From Hydractinia symbiolongicarpus (taxonomy: Eukaryota; Cnidaria; Hydrozoa; Anthoathecata; Hydractiniidae): a stretch of 64,000 nucleotides of DNA. The stretch spans positions 25,384,328 through 25,448,327 of the forward strand of contig NC_079876.1 in NCBI RefSeq assembly GCF_029227915.1, read 5' to 3'. The notes below the pieces were generated by a model. That model did no database searches and was not told the DNA's origin. It saw nothing but the letters and a program-made list of their open reading frames with translations. This document shows, piece after piece, positions 23,521 to 35,179 of this stretch. The translations under genes and the position numbers were made by a program. Within the stretch, counting starts at the first letter, position 1. Every line of letters starts with the position of its first letter.

Positions 23521-26500
23521 AACTAATTTTCAGATTAACTTGAATTCAAAACAAAATGGGGTGAAGGGTACACGCAAAATTAACAATAACCACATTAAAT
23601 TTTATTTTTTATTTTTTAACCTTCCATCATTCAGTGCCGTAGAAAATGAGCGGGTGTAAGCGTTTGGGATAAACTTAAATACATAATGTAGATTCGATCA
23701 TACTAATCCAATATATGAGGAATTTACCCCTTACATTAAAACGAGATTTACCAGACAAGGTTTTTGAAAATAGGTATTATCTTTTTTGATACGTTGCTTT
23801 GCCTTGCCGACGGCATCCTGGTTACAATATAAGAAAAACATTAGAAATATAAGAACATAATAAAAGTTTTCAGGATTCATTAACTCGGGTTGCTTTCTTT
23901 TAGAAATAAGAAACAGTTCCTGTGGACTGAAAAATCAAGTCAAACAACGATTCAGATTTGATAATAGCGAACATAACATTCCCAGTAAGACATAAATCTG
24001 CCATTTCTCGCCTGTCAATTTTTTTTAAACCAAGCGCGCTATCACCACAATGTATTTGATATTCTGATCCGTTCTATTTGAAACATTTATGTTCATGGCC
24101 ATGCCTCAACTACGCATTTGTATTACTAACTGTTGAAGATAAATAAGACAACTAAATAAGACCCATACACAAATTAAGCAGATCGAGGTTATTGAAGATG
24201 TGGGCAGGATTACAACTTGCATTGAAGAACAATTGTAGCTCTTAACGTTATTTTCCTAACGAGGTTAAAGCACTAATCTGCTTATATTGGGCTAAGACAT
24301 TATAACGTGCAATATTTTCCTGTTTGGTACCCCAGGAAGATTATAAGAACGCCCGTAACTGTACCACTCATGTACAAAAGAAATCCGCAACCGTTTCCGT
24401 ATTACAACGTACCAATGTTTTTTAAGTACGCTATTACAGTTATTGGCTTACTATTTAGAGTGGAATGCAATGCATATTCTGTGTTACAACCTACCTACAG
24501 TTTTATAAGAATTCAATTGTATTAAAGAGTAAAGGTTTACTGCACTGAAAAAAGCCCTGTAGTCAATAGCTGCACTAACGAACAAGGTCAATCAAACAAA
24601 TGCTAAAATTATGATTTTTCTGGCTTAATGCTGTCTCGGTTAGCCCAAACCTCATGGTGCTTAATTTCAGTTAATTGGCAATGTTAATAATAAATTCCAC
24701 ATTGGCAAGGGTATATGGGGAGTAACACTGCGTGTCAATGATTAAAAACGCACTCTCGAAATTGTTGGACCAAATTTACTACTTTTACAAATGTCAACGT
24801 GGAAAATTGACAACAATAACTCCTCATTAAAAATAAGTATCTTCGTATCAAGTAAAATAAATATGTTGGTCAAAAAGGCTTAGTCTCCCGCTTCTCCCAT
24901 GCACTGTTTTCAAACTGACAGTTAATTCTGCCATTTTAAAATTCATAGGTGTTTATTTAAGCTCAAAAAAGACAACGGCAGGCTGTAGGTGTTGTTTTTA
25001 TTTAAACCGAAGTTCGATATAGAGAACAATTCCATCTTTGTTACACAGCATGGTTTAATTTTGGCGTGATTCTGAATTTAATCATTCATTTTTTCTACTT
25101 TATTAACCTTGGGTTGTTGTTGGCTAATTTAGGGCTCAGCTGATCTTTAACTCCAGAGACATTTTTAATTAGATGTTATACTGCGTTGTAACAGCTTTAT
25201 GGTATATCTATACATGATCACACAGAGCGAATGTTAGAGTTTGCGAAGAATTTATTAAAATTTATTTTCCTCACGAAAACACTTGCAGAAAGGTATTTGG
25301 CATAGTTTTTGTGTGGATGATACTTTGCAACCAGGCTGATTGATTTACCATATCGCAAGTATTACTATATAAGAAAAAACATGAAATATGAAATATTTTG
25401 TGTTTTTAATGACTGTTTTAATAGGACGAGATAATTTTTGACTGTTGTTAATCTTCTGCTACACCACATCTCAATTTGCATAAACATAATTGAAGACATT
25501 CAGAAGTTATTTGAAGTGGTTAGAATTTTTATATACATATATAATTCTATGAGCACTCAAAAGTTTATAAAATCAGTAAAAAATGTTTGAATTTTAAAGA
25601 GCTATGGATGATTTGGAAGTTTGCGTACAAGCTTACAGTATAAATTTATATGCAATACCACCCTACAAATAACCATGCTGTTAACTGCTGGTATTCATTG
25701 TTTTTTGTTCTGAACGTTTCATTAATACCACAATGACGCAATAGAACTTTGTGGGTTTTTCAATTTCTTCGCTGCACGTGGTTTTGATGGTCACTAATGA
25801 TGGCATCCTTTCGGATTTTAAGTAAAATGTCTTATATATTTCCTAAGTCTACGTATAATAACACAGTAAACGCTCTTTTCGCATTAAGTAATACAATTTA
25901 GACTTAAGAATGAGAATTTATAAGCAATGCTACGCCTTGAAGACGTAGCGACGAATTCCGCTCGTTTAGACAACGCATGTTTTTCTAACGCAAACAGAAA
26001 TATCTTGCGTTAGATCTTGGCATGCTTTTAAAATGAACTACAGCTTATCCATTTTATTTGTCGTTTTTTTAGTAAAATTCTAATATAAAAATCTCTTTAT
26101 TAATAATAGCCTTATTCTGTCTGTATGCCCGCAAAAAAACCCGTCGTATAACGGAAACACAAATTGTGATACTCTGTGAGTGGCCGACTAGTCTGTAATA
26201 AATTATTTGTTGTTTTTTGTCTGTGAACTACATTTTTAGGGAACATTTCATAACATTTTTAGCCATGAATTGTTCGTACACAAACCAATATTAAGACTAT
26301 GACCCCCAACATAGATTGTGATCAGGAGCCAGCTGTTGGTAGCTACAATTTTTATGTCCCGTTTTTAGCGTTTTTTTACTTCTTTTTTCTTCTTTATTTA
26401 AATTCGTATATATTTTGATGACATCAATAATAAAATTATTTAATTGAGATAAAAACAAGCCCTCGTTTATGAAAAGTAACTTTAGAAAAAATATGTCAAA

Positions 26501-27100
26501 ATTGTCAAGACTCTCTTCAGATGACCAAGGGTTTATTTTGAAGGTGCATATGTACAAACGTGATCATCCAAATCAGTTATAAATTCAAGGCAGTTAACCC
26601 ATCTCCCTGCAGTTGAAATAGAATTATGAAAAAGAAACTAATAATGTTGTGATACTGGTGCTTTTACTTCCTACGTTTTTCATCTTTTTTTATGTTTGGA
26701 ATAGTTCATTAACCTTTTTGTTCTGATTGTAACAATATTACCCCCTGTAAATAAAATAAAATCTCTAGGTAGCCCATCTTAGGTAGCCCATCAAATTCTG
26801 GGATTTAAATTTTTGTTAAATCTGTTGGAATATCGCAAAGTTAAACAGAAAATATAGATCACCCTCTTGCGAATTAACTGGGAAACAAAGTTAGGTCTTA
26901 GGAGCAGACATTTCGACATTGTTAAATAGAAGTGTGGGACTTTTGCGTCATGTATTTAATTGATTTTACAAGAAGAAAAATGTTTAAGTTAGTTTCAGTC
27001 AAGATTATAAAATTATATGTCTAAGTAGCTAGGATATCAATCTTCATGCAAAAGTTAGTTTTTTACACTTCTATGTGTCCTAAGAAAAGAGAAATTCGAC
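23521..27100. other. No supportable gene; part of an old duplication with 46.2-46.6 kb
   Basis: No open frame above 86 aa and no recognisable domain. The segment at about 25500-25860 (aaatgtttgaattttaaaga, accctacaaataaccatgct, aactttgtgg) is weakly similar to 46310-46600. This indicates that the duplicated unit containing the third family gene reaches back at least this far relative to unit 1. Confidence 0.4.
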
Positions 27101-27527
27101 AAAATTAAATGTGTCTGATACAACAAAGTCACTTATAGGTACAGTCCTTTTTTAGTTCTTCCTTGAATTGCAAATATATTTTTGTTGGTTAGTTCCCTTA
27201 TTTTATTGACGCAAAAGTCGACAGAACTTTAAATTGGGCTTCTTTTTGTTCTTTAATTATTTAAACTAGTGAAAAGGCAGTGTAGCATGTGAAAAATATT
27301 TAGGTGCACTGATCAAGATTACCTTACAAGGTCGTATAAATATATTGAGTTAAATAAGTCTTGCCATAGTCATGTACAACTTTACAAACAATTACCATAT
27401 CATTTTTAGGAAGCTAAATTCTTGTTGGAGGATTATCAGAAGTTTCATTTTGAAAAGTTGTTTATTAGTTTGAAATATCATACAGACAACGTTTACAAAC
27501 TTACATTCTTTCTTATTTATTTATACT

Positions 27528-27621
27528 AGTCGTTAGCCCGTGGAAAAATCCACGGGTTCGCCCGTCGCAGCTAAGCTTCCATTTTGCGTCACAGACAGAC
27601 GGACGGACGGACGGACACACG
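27528..27621. mobile_element. 94-bp miniature insertion with palindromic head and 6-bp target duplication TATACT
   Basis: The insert begins agtcgttagcccgtgg, contains the hairpin CCCGTGGAAAAATCCACGGG, and ends in a (GGAC)n run. TATACT flanks both sides (27522-27527 and 27622-27627). Unit 2 lacks the insert at the matching place (about 34785-34800). Related sequence, in reverse orientation and longer, occurs at about 41640-41753; a fragment (gactagttgttagcctgtgg) occurs at 54683. It is a small dispersed family with no coding capacity. Confidence 0.65.
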
Positions 27622-27999
27622 TATACTAATTAACTAGTAGTCAGTGTTCACACTCTTTACACATTTGTTTACCAGTCTACCACTGAATTTTTGGTTGGAT
27701 TTTATCCTCCTGCTGTAGTAGCCGCATAAAAACTAAAATTTACGCGGATCAAAAAGTTGATAAATTTGCAAGAATTGGGGATATTAAAAACGATTAATGT
27801 TTCTCTTGATAAAACAAATGGGGTAACAGAAAATTTGACAAATGATAGGATCAAGAGAGATTCAACATTATCAAAACTTTCTCATGCCACGAAACGACAA
27901 ATGTTATATGGAATCACATTTACATTTGGAGATGTTATTATCATAAAAAAGTTATAGCTAAATTCATTACTGTCATTAAATTGTGCAATGTCATTCTGC

Positions 28000-28354
28000 A
28001 AGGAAATTTTTATGACTCATAACGAAGTCCTTTTATCAGTCATTTTTCACAACCTGGAAGTATTTTTAATCTTTTTTTGTTCTGTTCCTGACCACACTAT
28101 TGATACTGCAAAGAATTATAGCTTCTCAGCAAAAATCAAACCATGAGGCCTGATATAGAATCACCGCAAATGACACATTCATCGTCTAAGGAATGAATTA
28201 ACATACACGTTGGAAATGTAATTAGGGAACTAGAATCACATACATTGCTACATAATCTACCCTCCCAAAATATATAAAAGGCCCATTTTCTGAATGTAGA
28301 TTCATTCTCCATCGCCTTGCAAAGAGGAAAGAAGAATAACATTACAGATTAAAG
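28000..28354 (+). promoter_or_regulatory. Promoter and non-coding exon 1 of family gene 1
   Basis: A TATA box (tatataaaag) lies at 28271-28280, so transcription should start near 28300-28310 (ttcattctcc). A short leader then ends at a donor, AAAG|gtaaaa, at 28354. The block from about 28000 to here is conserved in all three family genes, including ttcacaacctggaag, ttctgttcctgaccac, ctgcaaagaattatagcttc, catgaggcctgat and atacacgttgga. Such sharing points to common regulation. The start site and exon are inferred from sequence only. Confidence 0.6.
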
Positions 28355-28462
28355 GTAAAATGTTCTTACAGTACATCTCACATCAAACTTTCTTCAAGTT
28401 GGTTTTTCTATGTGGAGATGCATGTGGAAATAACAACATATATATATTGTTTTAGGCTCATC

Positions 28463-29911
28463 ATGAAGTTTTTGACAATTCTCCTTTGCTTCCTTGTCGC
28501 TGCACTTGCTGGTAAGTACTTAAACGAAGTTTTTTCCCTGTTTTATCGTCAAATAAAATAAGCAAGCATGCTTAGAATCGAACTATTATAATATGAGCTA
28601 TTCCTCCTGTGTTTAGTTTACGCAGCAGAAGAAACACCAAAAGAAGAAATTCAAGGTATTTTTCCAAACAAAGAAAACTTCATATTAAATTTGTTCAAAC
28701 ACAATACGTCATACTAAAAATGCATTTTAATCTTTATATTGCAGCGCAAACTTAAATAACAAATAAATATATACATTATGAGACATATCAAGTAAAATGT
28801 ACAATTTTCTTTAGATACCGAAATTGAAAATGAACAACCGGTCGCAGATGATAGCGACGCTGACCAAGAAAATGACCCCAGTGTTTATCCATACCGTGGA
28901 AACTACAGATACAGTAAGAGATATGGAGTTCGTGGATACAGATATGGGCATTCTTCCAGATACGGAAGTAGATACACATACGGAGGTGTTCATAAATATG
29001 GTGGACGTGGACGTCAATATGGAGGATATTCTTACGGACATGGAGTAAGACGTGGAAAATACGGAAACAAGGTTTATGGAGATGCAACATATGGTGGGCG
29101 ATATGCTGGACATGGACGTCGATATGTTGGACATGGACAAAGATATGTTGGACATGGTCGACGATATGTTGGACACGGACGCAGATATATTGGACATGGG
29201 CGCAGATATGTTGGACATGGACGCAGATATGTTAGATATGGCAAAGGTTATGGCCGTGGCATAAGTTACGGTCATGGAAAATATGGACGCAAGGTTTACG
29301 GAGATGCATCATACAAAGGTGGTTATGCGTACGGTGGACGCCGATATGGTGGACGCCGATATGTTGGACACGGGCGAAGATATGTTGGACATGGACGAAG
29401 ATATGTTGGACATGGACGCAGATATGTTGGATATGGTAAAGGTTATGGCCGTGGCGTAAGTTATGGACATGGAAAATATGGACGCAAGGTTTACGGAGAT
29501 GCATCATACAAAGGTGGTTATACGTACGGTGGACGCCGATATGGTGGACGCCCATATGGTGGACGCCGATATGGTGGACGCCGATATGGTGGACACGGTC
29601 GAAGATATGTTGGACATGGACGCAGATATGTTGGATATGGTAAAGGTTATGGCCGTGGCGTAAGTTACGGACATGGAAAATATGGACGCAAGGTTTACGG
29701 AGATGCATCATACAAAGGTGGTTATACGTACGGTGGACGCCGATATGGTGGACGCCGATATGGTGGACGCCGATATGCTGGACACGGACGACGATATGGT
29801 GGTCACGGACGAAGATATGGTGGATATGGTAACCGATATGGAAATCGTGGATATGGGTACGGTGCTCGTGGTTACCGCTATGGTCATAAGGCGTACGGAG
29901 ATGAGCAATAA
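28463..29911 (+). CDS. Secreted Gly/Tyr/Arg/His heptad-repeat protein, family gene 1 (394 aa, three coding exons)
   Basis: Coding exons are 28463-28511 (49 nt), 28617-28655 (39 nt) and 28815-29911 (1097 nt). All have GT/AG borders and phase-1 introns, and the same exon lengths as the paralogs for the first two. A further acceptor (ttttag, 28450-28455) joins the non-coding leader. The protein starts MKFLTILLCFLVAALAVYA, a clear signal peptide. Residues about 20-52 are acidic (EETPKEEIQ, then DDSDADQEND). From about residue 57 it is basic, cysteine-free repeat: about 13 heptads of the YVGHGRR type, with spacers KYGRKVYGDASYKGGYTYGG and YGKGYGRGVSYGHG. It ends YRYGHKAYGDEQ. Function is unknown. 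Possible roles are a secreted matrix or cuticle protein, a cationic defence protein, or a multi-copy peptide precursor. Other frames and the antisense strand are also open across the repeat; only this frame joins the signal peptide through proper splice sites. Confidence 0.82.
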
Positions 29912-29975
29912 ATTTATATAAAAACTAATTATTTGATTTTGGTGTTAGAAAAATATATCATATTCATACTACTTA
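29905..29975 (+). terminator. 3' end of family gene 1: AATAAA overlapping the stop codon
   Basis: The stop codon TAA (29909-29911) lies inside AATAAA (29908-29913), a canonical polyadenylation signal. About 30 bases on, ggtgttagaaaaatatatca followed by tattcat is nearly identical in all three family genes, so it may be 3' UTR or a downstream processing element. The same arrangement is seen at 36862-36867 and 49970-49975. Confidence 0.5.
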
Positions 29976-30204
29976 CATTTTTTTTATTAATATAACCACT
30001 CAAAGATATTGTATCTGACTGATACAAGTCTCTTATTAAAGTGAATTAATTGAGTGAATTTCGGTTGTAATTGGATTTTTAATTTCTATTAACACGTGTA
30101 AGGTCATAGGGTAAGTTGCGAACGTTGCAAGCCAATGTACATGGTTCTTTGGCGTTAGCATAAATAAGGTATTGAAACTGGAGTCGACAAAAAAATCTGT
30201 GAAA

Positions 30205-30905
30205 TTTTTTAAATGAATTCCTATCTCCTATAATAATACTGAGAGTGTTTGCGTCAAAAAATTTATGTCTAATTTTTTTAATTTCTCTAACGTTACAGCG
30301 CAACGTTAATGCATTTACGCTGACGTCAATCCGTTTAAAAAGATTGGAGAAGCTATTGCATTGCACTTAAAATTTGAAGCTAACTAACGTGGAAACGAAG
30401 TGTTGATGTCAGTCATTTTTAAATGCGTTAGTAACTAGGGACCACCTGGGACCAAGTTTCCCAAACCTGGGTCCACAAAATCGTTTCGGAATGAACGGGT
30501 TAATGACGTCATCAAAGAGCCCCTGGATCCGAATATCTCTGTAACAGATCGGCAAAAACAAGTAGTCCTATATATTTTTTTAATCAGTGTATCAAGATCT
30601 ATACGATGAAAGACAGCATAAATTTCTCAAAAAAATAATGTATTTTGGCAGATCCTTGCTGACGTCAGCAAAATCTTAAAACCCTTATATCTCCTTATGC
30701 TTTCGTCGAAAATATATGATGCTATACATTATTGTGGTCAGCGTTTCAATATCTACACATTACAGGCAGCAGAGAAACTAAATTTTACATTTTGTTTTTG
30801 TTTTTGTACATGCAATGCGGAAGTCAGTAAAACATCTAAAACAACGTATTTTTCCATTGTCCTTCTGTCTAGGAGGATTTTTCCACATGCCTAATAGTTT
30901 TTATA
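30205..30905. mobile_element. Insertion of about 700 bp in unit 1; repeat family shared with 56890-57200
   Basis: Unit 2 passes directly from ...ttaattttgtgaaatttgtg to ...atagaaatacttttttattgcc (about 37115-37185), while unit 1 has about 700 extra bases here. The insert contains gtaactagggaccacctggg, aacgggttaatgacgtcatc, gatctatacgatgaa and cccttatatctccttatgct. Much of it recurs at 56890-57200 in the same orientation. No coding capacity or clear terminal repeat was found. Confidence 0.55.
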
Positions 30906-31952
30906 TATTATAGAAATACCTTTTTTATTGCCTTACAATATCTTCTTCCTGCAATTTAACTTTCGGCTGTTTTGGCGTTGATAAACCGTTAATTGTGACA
31001 TTAAGTATAACTGAAAAAATTAGCAACACGACATTTAAGTTAAAATCTGCGTTTTATCATTTCTCCCTTGTATAGAAATGACAGTAAATGTTCTAAGCAA
31101 AGAAAGTTCAAGGTTTTACTAAGCTCTCAATAGAAGATGAAATCATATATTGAAAGTGTTTGAAGGCAACAAGGAAACCTATTTTGATAAAAAAAATATT
31201 AATAATTGAGATCTTGAAAATAAATAACGGTATGTTTATAACAATGCAAAGAAGATAGATATGTGTAGTGGTTATTTAAAGCTTTCATTAAACTGTTTGT
31301 TAGTAATATTTTTTTTGAAGGTCAACATAACTCAATTTTGTAAATCCATTGATGTAAAATACGCAGAGATAGTCTATTACAGGGTCTTGTTCTATTTTAT
31401 TCAGAAAATTTGAAGGAAATCTGTTTTTCTAACCGATCACATTTGAAAAATTAATTAATATGGCTACACCATATAAAAGTCCATAAAAAGTTATGAAAAA
31501 GAATTGAACAGGCTGAAATGATATAGCGGTGAAGCTAAAGTTAGTTCTACTTAGCTAGTCATCAGTTTATAAAAAAACGATTCAGTGACAGTGACTGAGA
31601 CTTTGTAAACGCTATAGTAAATCCTTTATCTACTTGGAATATATTTGCTTACAGTTAACTTTATTATTTTTATTTTACAGATGTCAAATTTTTAAATTCA
31701 TTTTCGTAAAGAACATGTTAGCTATTTACACATTTAAATTTTGGGGAGAAGGTCGTTTTTCATTTTTGAGCCACATGTTTTTAGCGTTTTTTTCCTTTCC
31801 TGCTAGCTAGTTAATTTATTTATTTTTTAAATGTCAATAGCTACATTGAATGTAGCAAATAATTTTTCATGAAATGTTTAAAATGTTTCACATTGACATT
31901 AAAGACAAGTTGTAAACAAGGAGCTTTGGTAGGAATAACAAAATAGCCACTT

Positions 31953-33453
31953 CCCAGTAAACACAAAGACGTCTTAAAAACGTCTATAATTTGTCCAGAC
32001 GTCTTTCGATTAAAAAAGACGTCTCAAAGACTTCTTTATTCGGTCTCTGTGAGACCAATAAGATCCCTTTTAAAATGAACGACGTATTTATTTGATCCCT
32101 GTAAGACCAGAAAAATCTCGTTCGAAATAAACGTCTTAAAGACGTGTTGATTTGGTTTAACAGAAAACTGCTACAAACTCGTTGGAATAGAATGACTCGA
32201 AGACGTCTTTTCTTTTCTTCTAAAAACCCGTTAGAAGTCTGTCGAACAAACCTCTTATGTCTCATCAATCATAAATTTGAAAACAAAACGGTTCGGAAAG
32301 TAAACCCGCCAACGAGTATGATATTTTCTACGCACGGGGTAATCGCTATACGATTTTTATCAGAAACATTTTGTAAGAAAAATTAAGCTAAGATTTGCTA
32401 AAAGTAAAAAAAAAGGAAGAACATTGACAGGTTTGGGTCTTCTGGCAAAAGGTTATCCAACCTTCCCAATACAAAGAAGCCTAATAAGCCCTTGGGACGA
32501 AGTGCACTTGTAGCAGTTTTAGCTTCACTATCCCTTCCCCTTCAAGTGCACGTTACACATGTTCTAAAGTTTCACACCTGTAAAGTTTGTTCTTATAAAT
32601 AAAACAGTAGCTACTTTATATATGGATGTAATGACTTTTAAAGAAAGCACATCATCCAACGTGCGCATTATGATAGACATATCTTTAAGCAGGTCTTAGA
32701 CCGAAGTGTTTTTGATTGGCGAAAATAAAATAACGCTGTTGCTCTAGACAACATTCAAAGATACTAACTGTTATTGTATATGTTCAAAACTTTATTTTGT
32801 AGTATTACACTATATATTTCTATATTTATCTATATATATTTATCTATATATCTATATTTTCTGTTATGCACGCTTTCTTATAAGCAAAAGAGCAGTTTAG
32901 GTTAATGCAGCTTAGATGTTTCTGTTTCAAAGGCTCGATTGTTGCTTATCTGTTGCCTATTGATCTTTTCTTTTAGAACAAGAAATGTTTTCGAAACTAA
33001 TGTTTTTGTTTTCGTTGTTGTTGCTTATTTAAAAGCTTGTATATCATATTATTTTATTCTTATAAAACTGTTTATTTATATAAATAATAGAAATGTAAAT
33101 TTCTATTAAATACTTCATCATCATTTTCTTAACCCTTTTCTTGTTTTGGTTTGTCACACCTCCTTCAGAATTAGAATTACTAAAATGCTAGTATGCATAG
33201 GCTAAATTATCTAAAGCACGCCTGCCTTGGCAGTATAACGTTTGAAAGAGACTAAATAAAGACGTCTTTAAGACGTTTCGGTACCTACGGGAACGTCTCA
33301 AAAACGTCCTAAACACATCGCAAAAAGACGTCTTTTTCCGTTTGTAAAAGACGTCTTTAGGTGTTACGTTTTTAGACGGGTCAGAGACGTCTCAGGGATC
33401 TGGTCTTTAAAAGACGTTTAAAGACGTATTCAAGACGTCTCGTGTTTACTGGG
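31953..33453. mobile_element. 1501-bp inverted-repeat element with dense GACGTC/GACGTCTT subterminal repeats
   Basis: The left end CCCAGTAAACACAAAGACGT and the right end, in reverse complement, CCCAGTAAACACGAGACGTC are terminal inverted repeats. The word gacgtct/agacgtc recurs many times within about 230 bp of each end, in both orientations. TT flanks both sides. Unit 2 gives the empty site at about 38878-38890 (aaaatagccacctataagc), matching aaaatagccac-tt plus ataaac here. No transposase frame is present, so it is non-autonomous. The superfamily is not assigned. Confidence 0.72.
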
Positions 33454-33575
33454 TTATAAACAATGATTTACACCCTGTGTTATTGCGTGGAATCTGAAAT
33501 TATCAACTCTAATTCTCTAATCGATTATTTAAAACACAGAAAATCATCTTTTTTACGTTCTCTCAAGGTTGTAGC

Positions 33576-33845
33576 ATGCAAAAAATACAGCTTTTTTTGC
33601 ATGTGGAAAAGGACTTTTTTGACATAATTTGGTGTAGATTAGGAAGTGATAATAACACCTACGATTTTATCCGGCCATTTGGAATGGAAATAATCTTTAT
33701 TACAGCTGTTTCGCAATACTGTATAGCAATGTTGTTTAAGTGCACTATTGCGATTAATAACTCTTTATACAGCGTAAAGATGCAACAATGTCTAGACACT
33801 GTTTCCTTGTCACAACCCTCATATAGTTATCCAGGGATCATATAA
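33576..33845 (+). other. ORF shared with unit 2, probably duplicated non-coding sequence
   Basis: The 89-aa frame contains TYDFIRPFGMEIIFITAVSQ and continues YCIAMLFK. The 108-aa frame at 38890-39216 has TYDFIRSYEKEINFITAVSQ and CCIAMLSQ at the same place. However, most base differences between the copies change the amino acid, which argues against purifying selection on this frame. No domain is recognised. Listed because it is an aligned open frame in both units. Confidence 0.25.
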
Positions 33846-34280
33846 CTAAAGTGTTTCATCATACCGATTGGCGTTCGCCTACAGTGCCGAAGGCCTCAAG
33901 TTCAAACTCTGACCGACTCAAGCCAGAAACTACAAAAGCGTAAATTGATCCTAAGTTTCAGCATGAGAAGAGAAAAATATATTAGGCGGTTGTCTAGTTG
34001 ATCGACTGCTCGCCTGGCACGCCTTCCGCCTTAATAATTTGTGGAAGTGAACATTATAGCTTAGAAATTTGATATGATTCACAGCACATGAAAGGAAACC
34101 TGTGGTCAATATATAGTAGGAATTCACTCTTTTTTTCTGATCAAAACAATTCCATAAGAACGCGAGCCTAGATATATAATAAATTATATCTGATCTGGTG
34201 AAAAAATAGAACAATTTCAAACTCATATCATTGTTCTCACAACTAAGAATTACCTAAATCTGTACAATATACGAATTCTT

Positions 34281-34318
34281 TTGCAGTTCCGTCTCAAGGT
34301 AACAGAACGGAACTGCAA
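34281..34318. repeat. 12-bp inverted repeat at the boundary between unit 1 and unit 2
   Basis: TTGCAGTTCCGT (34281-34292) and ACGGAACTGCAA (34307-34318) form a perfect hairpin with a 14-base loop. It lies between the last alignable base of unit 1 (about 34230) and the first of unit 2 (about 34380). Confidence 0.7.
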
Positions 34319-35179
34319 GAGACAAGAAAAGCTTTTAATGTGACATTTGAAAAGAGAACAAAATAAAATGTAACACAATACAACCGAGTAACTTATTTGC
34401 AAATACATTTCCTTGGTTAGTCCCCTTATTAAATTTACGCAGCTGAAATTGAAGTCGGTTGAACTTTAAACTGAGCTTCCTTGTGTTTATCTACATTAGT
34501 GAAATACCAGTTTACTGAACAAGCTTACCTTATTGAACAAGGTCGTATAAATGTTTTGGGTTAAATAAGTTTTACCATAGCATCTGCAACATTTTAAATA
34601 ATTACCACGTTTTTTCCCGGTGATCTAAACTTTTATAAAGCTAAACTCCCGTTTTTTAAAGAAGATGCTAAGGATATTCAGCTAGCTAAAGTTTGTTTTA
34701 GAATGTTGCTTTGTTGGTCTTGGAATAGTATACAAACAACGTTTGAAAACTTTAAGTCTATTTTTGTTAATACATTTTGTTTATTTCGTCAGTTGTTGAA
34801 AGTAATTAACGAGTAGAAAATGTGAACACACTCTGTACACAAATGATTGCACGTCTACCACTGAACTTTTGGCTGGATTTTATCTCTTGCTGTAGTACCT
34901 GCATAAATACTAAAAATCACGCTCACCAAAGTGACAAACTTGTAAAAATTGAGAACATTAAATACGATTAATGTTTTTCTTGATAAAATAAAAATGGTAA
35001 AAGAAAATGTGACAAACGATAAGATCAAGAGAGATTCAACATTATCAAAACTTTCTCATGCCATTAAACGACAAAGTATTTTTATATCGAATTACATCTA
35101 CAATTTCAGATGTTATTATCTTAATAAAAATTTATAGCTGCATTTACTACTGTCATTAAATTGTCATTCTGCAGAGAAA

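Larger units (their letters stand above)
27120..34250. repeat. Tandem segmental duplication, unit 1
   Basis: Unit 1 aligns over its length with about 34380-39410. Examples are the start (ttggttagttcccttatttt against ttggttagtccccttattaa), the family gene, the region after it, and the end (gattttatccggccatttgg against gattttatccggtcatatga). Unit 1 is longer because it carries insertions absent from unit 2: a 94-bp repeat at 27528-27621, about 700 bp at 30205-30905, and the 1501-bp element at 31953-33453. Outside the gene, divergence is moderate, so the duplication is not recent. Confidence 0.75.

Noticed and set aside
27600-28354. CRISPR-like or operon structure around the repeats
   Set aside because: The sequence is eukaryotic with spliced genes; the repeats are not spaced direct repeats with unique spacers.
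28811-29275. Antisense Ser/Ile-rich open frame with repeated SNIS, and related frames at 35969-36415, 48804-49037 and others
   Set aside because: These are shadows of the Gly/Tyr/Arg/His repeat exons on the opposite strand; the plus-strand frame is the one joined to a signal peptide by conserved splice sites.
29052-29921. Plus-strand Asp/Met-rich frames (repeated DMLDMDEDML type)
   Set aside because: They are the same 21-bp repeat read one base off; there is no signal peptide or splice support, and stops recur at the spacer blocks.
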